Shown here: piece by piece, positions 1 through 9,500 of the stretch
How the letters are laid out: every line of letters begins with the position of its first letter
How positions within the stretch are numbered: the first letter of the stretch is position 1
Position numbers and translations under genes: made by a program
Notes under the pieces: model-generated
What the model was told of the DNA's origin: nothing
What the model saw: the letters and a program-made list of their open reading frames with translations, nothing else
Database searches by the model: none
Source of the DNA: Oceaniferula marina
Lineage (GTDB): Bacteria > Verrucomicrobiota > Verrucomicrobiia > Verrucomicrobiales > Akkermansiaceae
Assembly (NCBI RefSeq): GCF_013391475.1
Contig: NZ_JACBAZ010000009.1
Span: forward strand, 1-64,000
Direction of reading: 5' to 3'
DNA: 64,000 nucleotides

Positions 1-432
1 GCTAGATTAGAGCGTTTTACATACGCAGCCAGTACGGTTGTGGAGGTGTCAGGAAATCAGGATAAACTGCTTTGGTATAAGTATACAGAAAAGCAGAATT
101 ATTGGGGGTCATATGAAAAAGCAAAATTTAGAATGTATACCCCTAAAGTGTCCGACGACGAAGAATTGGAATCGCAACGTTATTGGTATTTTTCGTGCGA
201 TTGGGATAAAGCAGATGGAGGCCCCACCAAAATGGCTATACCTATAACTGACAGGGCATTACATTATTCCTTTTTGTTAGGCATTGAAAGTGATGAAAAA
301 ATTTCAAGTTTGGACTTTAAGAAGTTGCTTGAAAAAATTAGAAATAAAAAAAGAGAGGAAGCAAGATCGTTGAAAAAGGAAAAGAGAGGGAGCAGTCCTG
401 AAGGCAGAGAGGGTTCGGCGCGTGAACAGTGA
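1..432 (+). CDS. Unrecognised protein, 5' end outside the window
   Basis: The frame is open from base 1, so this is the C-terminal part (143 residues) of a longer gene. An internal GTG at 40 could be read as a start but nothing supports it. The visible part is aromatic and charged (KLLWYKYTEK, QRYWYFSCDWD) and ends in a very Lys/Arg/Glu-rich tail (about residues 108-143). There is no signal peptide or membrane segment. It sits 15 bases upstream of an Rhs core fragment in the same frame, so it may be an immunity or tip protein of a decayed Rhs locus. That role is inferred from position only; I do not recognise the family. Confidence 0.55.
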   Translation, partial: ARLERFTYAASTVVEVSGNQDKLLWYKYTEKQNYWGSYEKAKFRMYTPKVSDDEELESQRYWYFSCDWDKADGGPTKMAIPITDRALHYSFLLGIESDEKISSLDFKKLLEKIRNKKREEARSLKKEKRGSSPEGREGSAREQ

Positions 433-447
433 ATCTTCAAGCAAGCC

Positions 448-560
448 ATGATGAAAACTTCAAAACCCGGGCTCAACTACTACACATACAGGTATTACGG
501 TCCGACGACAGGACGGTGCTGTCGCTGAATCCAGTAAAGGTGCACCATTTCTCTGCCTAA
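448..560 (+). pseudogene. Rhs core-domain fragment, frameshifted
   Basis: Reading from the ATG at 448 gives LNYYTYRYYGPTTGR, which matches the conserved end of the Rhs/YD-repeat core (usually xYYGYRYYxPxxGRWLSRDP). At about 517-519 the expected TGG (Trp) is missing one base, so the frame runs into a stop at 526. Adding one base restores GRWLSLNPVK. This is therefore a short, broken copy of the Rhs core boundary, the point where variable toxin tips attach. The rest of the Rhs gene is not in the window. Confidence is high for the motif and lower for the exact limits. Confidence 0.7.
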
Positions 561-607
561 CCCGAATGGCACTTAGTTAAGCCTTTTGATAATAATTGCC
601 ATTCGGG
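561..607. repeat. 11-bp perfect inverted repeat with 25-nt spacer
   Basis: CCCGAATGGCA at 561-571 is repeated in inverse orientation as TGCCATTCGGG at 597-607, directly after the Rhs fragment. No T-tract follows, so it is not a typical terminator. It could be the end of a lost mobile element or a stem-loop. Function unknown. Confidence 0.4.
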
Positions 608-690
608 CAAGGAGAGATGTGCGTGTTAGCGGAGGGGCAGACAAAGATGCTGCTCAGCAGTGTAAAAGGCTTGCAGCTAAGCTTTGAGAT

Positions 691-987
691 GTGGATCATG
701 TTGATTCATTTATGATGAGATGGATATACCTGTTAATCTTTATATGTATTATCTCAACACCCGTTGGGGTCGTGCTTACGTTTATCCCATGGGGAGATCC
801 TGACGGTTTTCACGGAGTCGGGGTTCCTTTTGCTAAGGTATACTGGGATGACGGCCTCGATTATCCTAATCTTGCAGCCTATTTATTAAATATCATAGCT
901 GTCGCTTTTGTTTTCTTTACAGCGAAGATAAGTTACGACTGGGTGATCTGCGTATTCAATCGGAAAAATAGAAATACGGAGGAATGA
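691..987 (+). CDS. Small membrane protein, possible immunity protein
   Basis: The product is 98 residues from the GTG at 691; ATG codons at 712 and 715 would shorten it by 7-8 residues and place the first hydrophobic helix almost at the N-terminus. Two membrane helices are visible: about residues 12-32 (IYLLIFICIISTPVGVVL) and 62-82 (LAAYLLNIIAVAFVFF), followed by a basic tail. I do not recognise the family. Small two-helix membrane proteins next to Rhs core fragments are often immunity proteins against secreted toxins; here that is an inference from the Rhs remnant at 448-560. No clear ribosome site helps to choose the start. Confidence 0.5.
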   Translation: MDHVDSFMMRWIYLLIFICIISTPVGVVLTFIPWGDPDGFHGVGVPFAKVYWDDGLDYPNLAAYLLNIIAVAFVFFTAKISYDWVICVFNRKNRNTEE

Positions 988-1442
988 TAAACGAGACTGA
1001 GGGGGAGCAGATTTGGTATCTCTCTGCGTATTCGTTGAGCTCGGATTATCGTTTCATCATGAATCGATCGAAGAGTCAGGGCTCCTACATTGTACCATTC
1101 TCCCGGTTATTTTATCGGAATGGACAAATAGTGAAGAGCTTGAGATGGAAGCAAGTCGGCGTAGCTGATGGGAATGAAAAGCGGTATTTCTTTGGCTTGA
1201 TTTCGGCGTTTTTCCTCAGTCATGCAGCTCGCTCCATTCCTTTGTCACGCCTTGAACTCAAGGCCAAACGAACACCGCCATTCCGACAAACGAACCACTC
1301 AAACGGTATTAGGGAGATTATCGCGGTAATACCTGCGGCGCTGACAGGATTATCAGGATTTTTAATTTTCAAAGATCAAGGGTTGCCTAAAACCTATCGC
1401 TTACTTCTTAAAAAATCCTGTAAATTCTCTTCAATCATGTGA
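984..1442 (+). CDS. Doubtful ORF whose 3' end lies in a repeat element
   Basis: A 152-codon frame overlaps the preceding stop in an ATGA arrangement, with a GGAGG at 978-982. Its last 37 codons are read through the 130-bp inverted-terminal-repeat element at 1332-1461 (giving LTGLSGFLIF), so at least the C-terminus is not ancestral coding sequence. The rest has no recognisable domain. It may be a short gene truncated by insertion of the element, or not a gene at all. Confidence 0.2.
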   Translation: MINETEGEQIWYLSAYSLSSDYRFIMNRSKSQGSYIVPFSRLFYRNGQIVKSLRWKQVGVADGNEKRYFFGLISAFFLSHAARSIPLSRLELKAKRTPPFRQTNHSNGIREIIAVIPAALTGLSGFLIFKDQGLPKTYRLLLKKSCKFSSIM

Positions 1443-1617
1443 ATCCTGTCAGCGCCGCAGGCTGTTAGCCCCTGGTGTATTCGTTCTGCTCGAAGGTTCA
1501 AAGTTTACGGATTGACCTTTCTCAGCTTTGCCATGCCCATGAGTTAAAGAAGTCCATCTGCTTCTTTAGCCTAAGATCATCCATTTTTTGACCGTCATCA
1601 TCTTATCTGTTTTTCAC
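988..1617. other. Gene-poor accessory interval
   Basis: Apart from the doubtful frame and the 130-bp element, no convincing gene is seen. A weak stem-loop, TAAAGAAG/CTTCTTTA at 1545-1568, lies downstream of the tesA stop on the minus strand, but lacks a proper T-tract. Confidence 0.4.
1332..1461. repeat. 130-bp MITE-like element, copy 1
   Basis: The element has perfect 20-bp terminal inverted repeats: CCTGCGGCGCTGACAGGATT at 1332-1351 and its complement at 1442-1461. Inside it the ACAGGATT/AATCCTGT motif recurs near both ends. The reverse complement aligns over its full length with 48437-48565, so there are two copies in opposite orientation about 47 kb apart. No open frame or transposase is present. 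It could be a non-autonomous mobile element or a REP-like repeat. Confidence 0.8.
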
Positions 1618-2331
1618 CTACTCTTCTGAAGCTTCAATCAACGCTTTCAGTGCCGGGTAGACGTGACGGGCAACGACCTGTTGGCCTCGTGCGTTGGGGT
1701 GGATGCCATCCGCGAGGTTGAGGTCTTTGTCCATCGCCACCCCTTCCAATAAAAACGGCAGCACGGCGACCTGTTTCTTTTTCCCCACGGCTGCAAAAAT
1801 GCGTTGAAACTCCCGGGTGTATTCTTCACCCATATTGTCAGGCATCTGCATTCCCGCCAAGAGCACATGAACTTCCGGATGACTCGCTCTGGCCCGATCA
1901 ATCATGAGCTCCAGATTGCGCTGACTGACTTTGGGCTCGATTCCACGCAAGCCATCATTGCCTCCGAGAGCAATCACGAGGATGTCCATCGGCTGACGGG
2001 CCAACACAGCCAAGCGGCGAAGCCCTCCGCGGGTGGTATCACCACTCAAGCCCGCATTGACCACGGTGATGGCCCTCCCCTCATCCGCCGCCATCTTGCG
2101 TAAGAGTTCCGGGTATGCCTCTTCCTTTTTCAAGCCATAACCAGCCGTGATGCTGTCACCGAGAACGACCACACGCGGGACCAACCGCTTGGCATCCGAC
2201 TTCGCCTCTTCCTTCGCCTCTTCCTTCGCCGAAACAAAGGACGGAAGCAGCAACGCTGTCATGGATACGGCAATTACGATAGCACAGCGAAAGAGAGATG
2301 ACGGATGAACAATCACGTGTATGATAAACAT
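1618..2331 (-). CDS. tesA: TesA-like SGNH esterase/lysophospholipase
   Basis: A predicted periplasmic hydrolase of 237 residues that cleaves acyl esters or thioesters. SGNH blocks are visible: GDSITAGYG with nucleophile Ser60, Gly96 region (NAGLSGDTT), GGND with Asn125, and DGIHPN with Asp208 and His211. The start at 2331 gives a signal peptide (about residues 1-35) followed by a Lys/Glu/Ala-rich linker. A longer frame to 2451 exists but would add 40 residues before the signal peptide and overlap the divergent ABC gene's longer start. The divergent pairing with a YbbA/YbbP-type ABC system is the same as in Escherichia coli (tesA-ybbA-ybbP), which supports the call. Confidence 0.9.
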   Translation of the reverse strand: MFIIHVIVHPSSLFRCAIVIAVSMTALLLPSFVSAKEEAKEEAKSDAKRLVPRVVVLGDSITAGYGLKKEEAYPELLRKMAADEGRAITVVNAGLSGDTTRGGLRRLAVLARQPMDILVIALGGNDGLRGIEPKVSQRNLELMIDRARASHPEVHVLLAGMQMPDNMGEEYTREFQRIFAAVGKKKQVAVLPFLLEGVAMDKDLNLADGIHPNARGQQVVARHVYPALKALIEASEE

Positions 2332-2485
2332 GCCCGCGCATTCTACTCCGATCTGAAAGATTAGCCAGAAATTTACCCGCCCGCATCTCTCCAGCGACTC
2401 ACTCCAACCATTTATGAACCCATCACAGAGCTCCGCCAAGGGGAATTCCAAGCCGGAAACCCACCAGACTACGGAACACCCGCCT

Positions 2486-3184
2486 ATGATTCTAACGACC
2501 GATCAACTGAGTAAAGTCTACCGCAGCGGTGAGCATGCATTAACCGTGTTGGACCAGGTCAGCATCCAAGTTCCCGCATCAGCCACAGCGGCAATCGTTG
2601 GCCCTTCCGGCAGTGGCAAAACCACCCTGCTCGGGCTCTGCGCCGGGCTCGACCGCGCCAGCAGTGGTGAAGTCGTTCTGGACGGTCAAAAACTCTCAAC
2701 CATGAACGAAGATGAACGGGCCGGGCTCCGTGCCCGGTCGGTTGGCTTCATCTTCCAGAATTTTCAACTGATGCCGACGCTGACCGCGCTGGAAAATGTC
2801 CTTGTCCCTGGTGAGATCCAGGGACGTCCGTGCTCCCACACCATCCGCCGGGCCGAAGAGTTATTGGGTCGAGTCGGGCTTGACAAACGCATCCACCACT
2901 ACCCGAGCCAACTTTCGGGAGGAGAGCAGCAGCGTGTTGCCATCGCCCGGGCGTTTATTCACCAACCGAAAATCCTGTTTGCCGACGAACCCACCGGCAA
3001 CCTCGATGAAGAAGCCAGCGAACTGGTCGAAAACATGCTCTTCGAACTCAACCGTGAGTCCGGAACCGCCCTGGTTCTGGTTACCCACGATTTGGAGCTG
3101 GCCCGCAAGGCATCCATCACCTTCCACCTCAAGGGCGGGAAACGGATCGATTCCAACCAAGCCCCCAAACATCGCGACGTCTGA
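2486..3184 (+). CDS. ybbA: ABC transporter ATP-binding protein, YbbA/LolD type
   Basis: An ATPase of 232 residues, expected to act with the adjacent permease at the inner membrane. It shows Walker A GPSGSGKTT (39-47), the Q-loop (FQNFQLMP), the signature LSGGEQQRVAIARA (near 141) and Walker B ILFADEP (near 162). The ATG at 2486 begins at the conserved family N-terminus; an ATG at 2414 would add 24 polar residues. The stop overlaps the permease start by one base (TGATG at 3182-3186), so the two are translationally coupled. MacB/LolD-type systems of this class move lipoproteins or other envelope components; the substrate here is unknown. Confidence 0.9.
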   Translation: MILTTDQLSKVYRSGEHALTVLDQVSIQVPASATAAIVGPSGSGKTTLLGLCAGLDRASSGEVVLDGQKLSTMNEDERAGLRARSVGFIFQNFQLMPTLTALENVLVPGEIQGRPCSHTIRRAEELLGRVGLDKRIHHYPSQLSGGEQQRVAIARAFIHQPKILFADEPTGNLDEEASELVENMLFELNRESGTALVLVTHDLELARKASITFHLKGGKRIDSNQAPKHRDV

Positions 3185-5808
3185 TGCTCTCCGTAATCAA
3201 ACATCTCTTCAGCCGCTGGGCATGGAAAATGGCGTGGCGGGACAGCCGCCCGGTGCGCTGGCGCCTGCTCCTGTTCTCATCCTCGATCATCTTCGGTGTG
3301 GCTGCGCTGGTCACGATTGGCTCTCTGAGGAACAACCTCAACGAAGCGGTCGAAAGCCAGGCAAAATCCTTGCTGGGGGCCGATCTGATGGTGGGCTCAC
3401 GCCAACCCTATCAGAAACCTGCCGAAGATTGGTTTACCCGGCTGCGCGTTGATGGAGCGCAACAATCGAGTGAGATCTCCTTTACCACCATGCTCCGCCT
3501 CGGTGAGCAAAGCAGCCCGAAACTCGTCAACCTGCGCGGCATCGAAAAAGCATTCCCCTACTACGGCAAGGTCACCACCAGCCCGCCGGATGCCTGGGAA
3601 AAATTGTTTACCACCCCGGGCATCATCGTGGAGTCCTCGTTTTTGAAAAGTATGAATGCCGAAGTTGGTGATACCGCACGCTTCGGCAACACCGAACTGC
3701 CGGTGTTGGGTGTCCTGCTCAAGGCTCCGCCTTCGTCCTCAGGTTTCAGCGCCCTTTCACCCACCGCCGTCACCTCGCTCGACACCCTGGAACAGTCACA
3801 ACTGGTAGGAGGCAAGAGCCTCGTCTTCTACCGCAAGTATTTCAAACTACCACCGGGAATCGACCCCGAAGCCGTGGTCAAAGATAAAGCTCAACTGATC
3901 GCCAAACAACGGCTGACCCAAACGACGTCGAAACGCCGGAGCGAAAACATCGAAAAAGCAATCAACCGACTCTACACCTTTTTCAGTCTGATAGGCCTCA
4001 GCGCCTTATTCCTTGGAGGTATCGGTATCGCCGGAGCCATTCATACCCACGTGCATGATCGGCTCTCGGCAGTGGCCACCTTGCGCTGCCTCGGCTGCTC
4101 TGCCGCCCGGGCCTTTTCTGTGTATCTTGCTCAGAGTCTGGCGATGGGCATCGCTGGATCACTGCTCGGAGTCCTGACCGGCTGCTCATTGGTAGAACTC
4201 ACCCGCATCGTCCTTGAGCGACTCCCCGCCGGACTGATCCCCTTCGAAGTCGAGGTCTCCCCCGCCTGGGACATCATCCTGAACAGTGCGGGGATTGGGC
4301 TCTGGATCACCTTGAGTTTCGCCCTGCTTCCTCTACTCGCCGTCCGACGGGTCAGTCCACTCGCCGCCCTGCGCCGGGCCGATGGCATCCAACAATCCAG
4401 CAAACGGGATCCCTGGCGCTGGGTTGTCATGCTTTCACTGGTGCTGTTCTCCTTTCTTCTAACCTATTGGGAAACGTCCGGACAGAACAAGGGAGGCATG
4501 ATCGCGCTGGGCTATACCTTTTTCCTACTGGTCTCCTTTTCGGTACTCTCTCTTTCTGGATTCCTACTACGTCATTTGGCAAAAAAATGCTCACGCCCGG
4601 GCTGGCCATTTGTTTTGCGTCAGGGGATCGCAAACCTCCACCGCCCGAACAACCAGACCGGCATCTTTATGGTATCCATCGGTCTCGGGGTATTCCTAAT
4701 CTTCACTCTGCTTCTCACCCAGAATATTCTACGCCAATGGCTCGACCCCGAACGCATGGAAAACCGTCCCAACCTGTTTCTCGTCGACGTGCCCCCCGAA
4801 GAGGAACAGCAAGTGGAGCAACTCATGAGCCAAAGCCGGGTGAAAATGCTAGGCAACGCTCCGATCGTGCAGCTTCGACTGACTGAGATCAAAGGCACTC
4901 CGGTCAATGAATTGATTGTCCCTTCCTCTGGCCGCAAGCCCATTCCCCGCTGGATCCTTCGCCGGGAGTTTCGATCCACCTTCCGGGAAAACCTGACCGA
5001 TACCGAAACCTTGCTCAGCGGAGAATGGGTCGGCTCTGTCGAGGGCCTGCAACCCGATGCCGCCATCCCCGCCAGCTTTGAGCAAAAGCTCGCATCCGAT
5101 CTCGGACTGCAACTCGGCGACGAAGTCACCATGTCGATCGAAGGCTTTGGTGAGTCCGTCAAGGTTCGGGTCGCCAGCCTGCGTGAAGTCGATTGGAGAA
5201 GTATGAACCTCAACTTTTTTATCGTATTTCCAAAGGGAAGCATCGACCCCTATGTCTCGTTTAATGTTCTGGCGGCCCACTCTCCGGATGCGGATGCCAC
5301 GGCCGAGTTCCAGCAATCGGTCTTCGAACAACTCCCCTATGTCAACAGCATCGACGTCAGCCTCATCCTAACAACCGTTCAATCCGTGCTCGACACAGCA
5401 GCGAGCACCATCCGGATCATGGCCATGTTCACGGTGTTTACCGGCGGCATTGTGCTCATTGCATCCATCCTGTCGGGTCGCCGTGTCAGGGTTCGGGAGA
5501 GCGCCCTCCTCAGAACACTCGGAGCGTCCCGTGAACAAATGGCGCGCATCCTTGCCGTTGAATACGCCTTGCTTGGAAGCATGGCCACCCTGACCGGTGC
5601 GGTCTTGGCGCTGGTTGCCAGTTCACTTCTTGGCAGACTCGTTTTCGAAGGGGCCAGCGAAGGAGAAAGCTACCGCATCCCGTGGGAAATGTTAGCACTC
5701 AACTCACTGAGCTGCATCTGCCTGATCGTCTTACTCGGCATGCTGCTCAGCAGAGGAATTGCCAAACAACCACCGCTTCAAATCCTCCGATCCGAAGAAA
5801 TGCACTAA
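3184..5808 (+). CDS. ybbP: FtsX-like ABC permease, YbbP type
   Basis: A large permease of 874 residues, the size and layout of YbbP: an N-terminal helix (LLLFSSSIIFGVAALVTIGS), a large periplasmic domain, a first FtsX core near 265-400, central helices near 410-530, a second periplasmic domain and a C-terminal FtsX core near 735-865. Two helices are followed by the FtsX-type LRTLGASREQMARI motif, also seen as LRCLGCSAARAFSVYL near 290-310. It is coupled to the ATPase gene upstream. In E. coli the same trio sits beside tesA, but the substrate is not established. Confidence 0.9.
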   Translation: MLSVIKHLFSRWAWKMAWRDSRPVRWRLLLFSSSIIFGVAALVTIGSLRNNLNEAVESQAKSLLGADLMVGSRQPYQKPAEDWFTRLRVDGAQQSSEISFTTMLRLGEQSSPKLVNLRGIEKAFPYYGKVTTSPPDAWEKLFTTPGIIVESSFLKSMNAEVGDTARFGNTELPVLGVLLKAPPSSSGFSALSPTAVTSLDTLEQSQLVGGKSLVFYRKYFKLPPGIDPEAVVKDKAQLIAKQRLTQTTSKRRSENIEKAINRLYTFFSLIGLSALFLGGIGIAGAIHTHVHDRLSAVATLRCLGCSAARAFSVYLAQSLAMGIAGSLLGVLTGCSLVELTRIVLERLPAGLIPFEVEVSPAWDIILNSAGIGLWITLSFALLPLLAVRRVSPLAALRRADGIQQSSKRDPWRWVVMLSLVLFSFLLTYWETSGQNKGGMIALGYTFFLLVSFSVLSLSGFLLRHLAKKCSRPGWPFVLRQGIANLHRPNNQTGIFMVSIGLGVFLIFTLLLTQNILRQWLDPERMENRPNLFLVDVPPEEEQQVEQLMSQSRVKMLGNAPIVQLRLTEIKGTPVNELIVPSSGRKPIPRWILRREFRSTFRENLTDTETLLSGEWVGSVEGLQPDAAIPASFEQKLASDLGLQLGDEVTMSIEGFGESVKVRVASLREVDWRSMNLNFFIVFPKGSIDPYVSFNVLAAHSPDADATAEFQQSVFEQLPYVNSIDVSLILTTVQSVLDTAASTIRIMAMFTVFTGGIVLIASILSGRRVRVRESALLRTLGASREQMARILAVEYALLGSMATLTGAVLALVASSLLGRLVFEGASEGESYRIPWEMLALNSLSCICLIVLLGMLLSRGIAKQPPLQILRSEEMH

Positions 5809-5887
5809 GCCCTCATCTGCAAAATCAGTACCGGGCGATTGAAGGTATTCAATCTTCCGTTGAAAGAAACGCGGGACCACCCGATAG

Positions 5888-6379
5888 CTAGACACCACCT
5901 AACACATCAAGATCATACACTCCACTTGCCAGCTCGCCTCCCTGCACAATTCGCGCACGTAAACCACCCTGCCCTTTCAGAAATTCATGCGTCCCAGGGG
6001 CACAGGCCTGATCCATCCAATAACAAGGAGCGCACTCGCACGAACCGGTCAGCTCCAGATCACCTAACGAAAATCGTTTATCGATCAGGGTATTCAAATC
6101 CACCCCCTCGACCACCACGTTTCTCCGGAAGGCTCTGGGGTGAAGATCACCTTTGACAATTTCATCGCGGACCCGCTCATACACTGCCCAATCGAACAAT
6201 GTGATTTGCCCTTTGTAATCCGGCTTATAATCAAAAAACCGATCTCCCACGATGCCACTGCCGGCGACACATTCGATGGATTCGGCTTCCTCGATTGCGT
6301 AGTCCATGGCGCCCTTGCCGTGTCGTCCATAGTAATTATGGCCCGTCGAAATAAAGAGATGTTTGATCTGCACCTGCAT
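5888..6379 (-). CDS. MOSC domain protein
   Basis: A soluble protein of 163 residues with the MOSC fold. Visible features are a GIVGDRFFDYKP stretch early on, FRRNVVVEGVDLNTL in the middle and CECAPCYWMD with the conserved Cys used for sulfur or molybdenum-cofactor chemistry. The ATG at 6379 is preferred because the family begins with the strand QIKHLFIS; a longer frame to 6517 adds 46 residues of no family character. MOSC proteins are linked to molybdenum cofactor sulfuration or to handling of reduced substrates. The specific reaction is unknown, and no cofactor genes are nearby. Confidence 0.8.
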   Translation of the reverse strand: MQVQIKHLFISTGHNYYGRHGKGAMDYAIEEAESIECVAGSGIVGDRFFDYKPDYKGQITLFDWAVYERVRDEIVKGDLHPRAFRRNVVVEGVDLNTLIDKRFSLGDLELTGSCECAPCYWMDQACAPGTHEFLKGQGGLRARIVQGGELASGVYDLDVLGGV

Positions 6380-6589
6380 GCCCTGAATGATGCCTTGGCA
6401 AAAAAATAAAAAAAGAGGCAATTTCGACATTTCGATTCTTGAACGATCCGGCCTTTCTGTTGGAGCCAAAGGATAAGCCCCCATGGAAAGACCATCTTCA
6501 AGCCGAGGTATCGGCAACGGATCGAGGCCAATCCGATCTGCCGGATATTCTGATATGATCCGGTCCTTCGTTGAAGGCAGCGATCTTGA

Positions 6590-9500
6590 CTAAGCCAGAA
6601 GATCGCGCATTTCGCCATCGCTCAGGCCACTCATCATCGGCGTGCTTTCATCACTCATTTCACCTGTTGCCGCGCTGATCACTGAGCGTTTGCGTTCCTG
6701 CAAGCGGAGGATTTTTTCCTCCACGGTTCCGCGGGTGATGAATTTATAAATCGTCGAGGGTTTGGTTTGACCGATCCGGTGAATTCGGTCGGCAGCCTGG
6801 GCTTCAACCGCCGGGTTCCACCAAGGATCAAACAGCACCACGGTATCCGCAGCGGTCAAGGTAAGACCATAACCACCGGCTTTCAGACTGATCAAAAAGA
6901 CCGGGGGGCCGTCCGGTTTCTGGAACCGTTTTACGACAGAAGAACGATCCGTCGTGGATCCATCAAGATAGCAGAAGTCGATATCCTCCCGGTCCAATTC
7001 ATCCCGGATGAGAGAAAGCATCGACGTGAATTGGGAAAACACCAGCACCCGGTGGCCACCACGTTCAGCTTCATCCAATAGCTCCATCAATCGGGCCAAC
7101 TTCGAGGAAACCTCCTGTAGACTTTGGCGCCCTAGTTGATCATCCAGTAAGCGAAGGTCACAGCATGTCTGCCGTAAGCGCAACAAAACCGTCAGCATCT
7201 GCATGCGACCAGCATCCGGCCCCGACTGCTTACGCAGGGCATCCACCTTCTCCACCCCCTGCCGAAGAATCGACTGATAAGTCTCTTTTTGCATCGGCGA
7301 CGGGTCGCACCAAACCACACTCTCCATCTTCGGAGGAAGATCCTTGGCGACAAGCGACTTCGTCCTGCGTAACATAAAGGGCGAGGTGCGCCAGCGCAGG
7401 CGCTGCATCGCTGCCATGTCAGGGACTTCCGCTTGGCATGGCAATTCATAACGCAGCCGAAAATCCTCGCGCCCCCCCAGATAAGAAGGCATCAAAAATT
7501 GAAAAATCGACCACAGGTCACGCACGCCATTTTCCACGGGTGTGCCAGTGATTGCGATCCGGGCAGGCACATTCATCCTTCGTGCGGCTTTGGCGGCCAA
7601 GGTGTCCGGGTTGCGGATCGCACTCGCTTCGTCCAGCACCATCACGCCGAGCTTGATCCTTTCATATTGCTCGACATCTCGATCGAGAAGCGCGTAGCTG
7701 GTGATAATGATATCCGCCGCCTCCATCACCTCGAAGTAATCCTTACGCTTAGAACCATGCATGACCAAGACCGTCATATCCGGAACAAACTTGGCAGCTT
7801 CATCACGCCAGTTTCCTAACAAGGTCGCAGGACACACCACCAGTGCAGGCCCGGAAGCTTCAGCACCTCCATGAGCTTTCCATAACTTGACGACTGCCAG
7901 GGCTTGCAAGGTTTTCCCCAATCCCATGTCATCAGCCAGCAAGGCCGCACCACTTCCAGCTAATCTTCGGTAAAGCCACTGCACTCCCTCATACTGGTAC
8001 TCGCGCAAAATACCCGTTAGATCATCCGGCAATGCAGGCACCGGATCTTCGTTCCTATACTTTTCGGATCCCTCCGCATAATAGTCCTGCAATCGCCCGA
8101 GGTAGGCCTCATGCTGCGCCCCCACCAGATACTGCCCTGACTCCTGGCGCGGGTCCGTATCCAGCAACAATCCCTCCATCACCTCCGCATCGAAATGAGA
8201 CAGCACCGCTTTCCCTCCACGCGGCATGGCCATCGTCCGGCTTCCGGACATCAGAAGTTTGCGAACCGCATCCGAGCTCAGCGTCTGATCGCCACACTGC
8301 CAGGCGATGTCACAGGATAACCAATCCTCACCGTGGCCACTCACCTCGACATGAGGCACAATCCGCTCAACCCGAGATTCGACATGCGCCAGCTTCTCCT
8401 CGGTCTGGACCGACCACTTCTTTCGCAAGCCCGGAAGACGAACGGTCAAAAACTCAAGCACCTGCTCTTCACCGCGAAGAAAGAGCAAACCACTGGCGTC
8501 GAGCATCTGGAAGCCGACAGCCATCAACTCCGCGACCGCTGACTGCTCGAATTCCTCATTCCTAACCCACCACAGGTTGGGTTCCCCGGAGGAAATGGGA
8601 AACCCATTTCCAGCGGCCGACCGCGAAGGTTTGGCCTGGCCGAGTGGAACCTGGACATTTTCCGGGTACAGCCCACGAAGCTGCACCTGCAGAGCCCGAG
8701 TCGACCCCGCAATTTCCATTTGAATTTCAGGCACTGCCGCCTTGATACGCAGACCGCCGAGATCGTCTGGCAATTGGTACATCTCAGCGAGTGCCGGCAG
8801 CATTCCGATCAAGGCTTTGGTCTTCATCGGCTGCCAATCATCCGAAAGCACCGTATCCGTATCCGATGTATCAATCACCAAGCGTGAAACATCCGGAGCC
8901 CAATCCTCAAGCCAGTCGGCAAGAGCCGATCCAAGGGGAACCAATGACGAGCCCACCATGCGGATCCGACACTCCGAACCATCCAGATCCAGCTCCAATG
9001 CCGGCTTCAGACGATCCATCACAATCTCCACCGGCACTCCGGCCCGTGAAACCCTGCGGTGGCCGGCGAGAACCCGGTAAAACCCTGCCATTTGCTTCTC
9101 CCCCAGAGAAAGCATCGCGGCATCCACCTTACCCGTCGCTTCATACAACCAACGACTCAAGGCCCGGTCCGACACACTCGTTTCCTCCTCAGCAACGACC
9201 TCGGCCCGACGTAAGTGGATGGCTCCAGCCCCCTTCTCCGGAAACAGTGGGGCAAGGGCCACTTCCATGGGAACAACATCCACCGTTCCCGGTAGTTCCC
9301 GTAATGGCTGCCCGGATGGCTGGGCTTGCGGCTGTTCGTCGGTTGGTCTGACCGGTGCCTGATCCATGATCCCGGCAAGCATCAAAGCCGTTGCATGTTC
9401 ACACAACGCTCCGCTTCGACGGGCCATGCTACATCCGCAATGGTTTCTTACCTCATGCGGCCCCAGCACCTTGACCGTCACCCGCATCGGCCGGCGCCCA

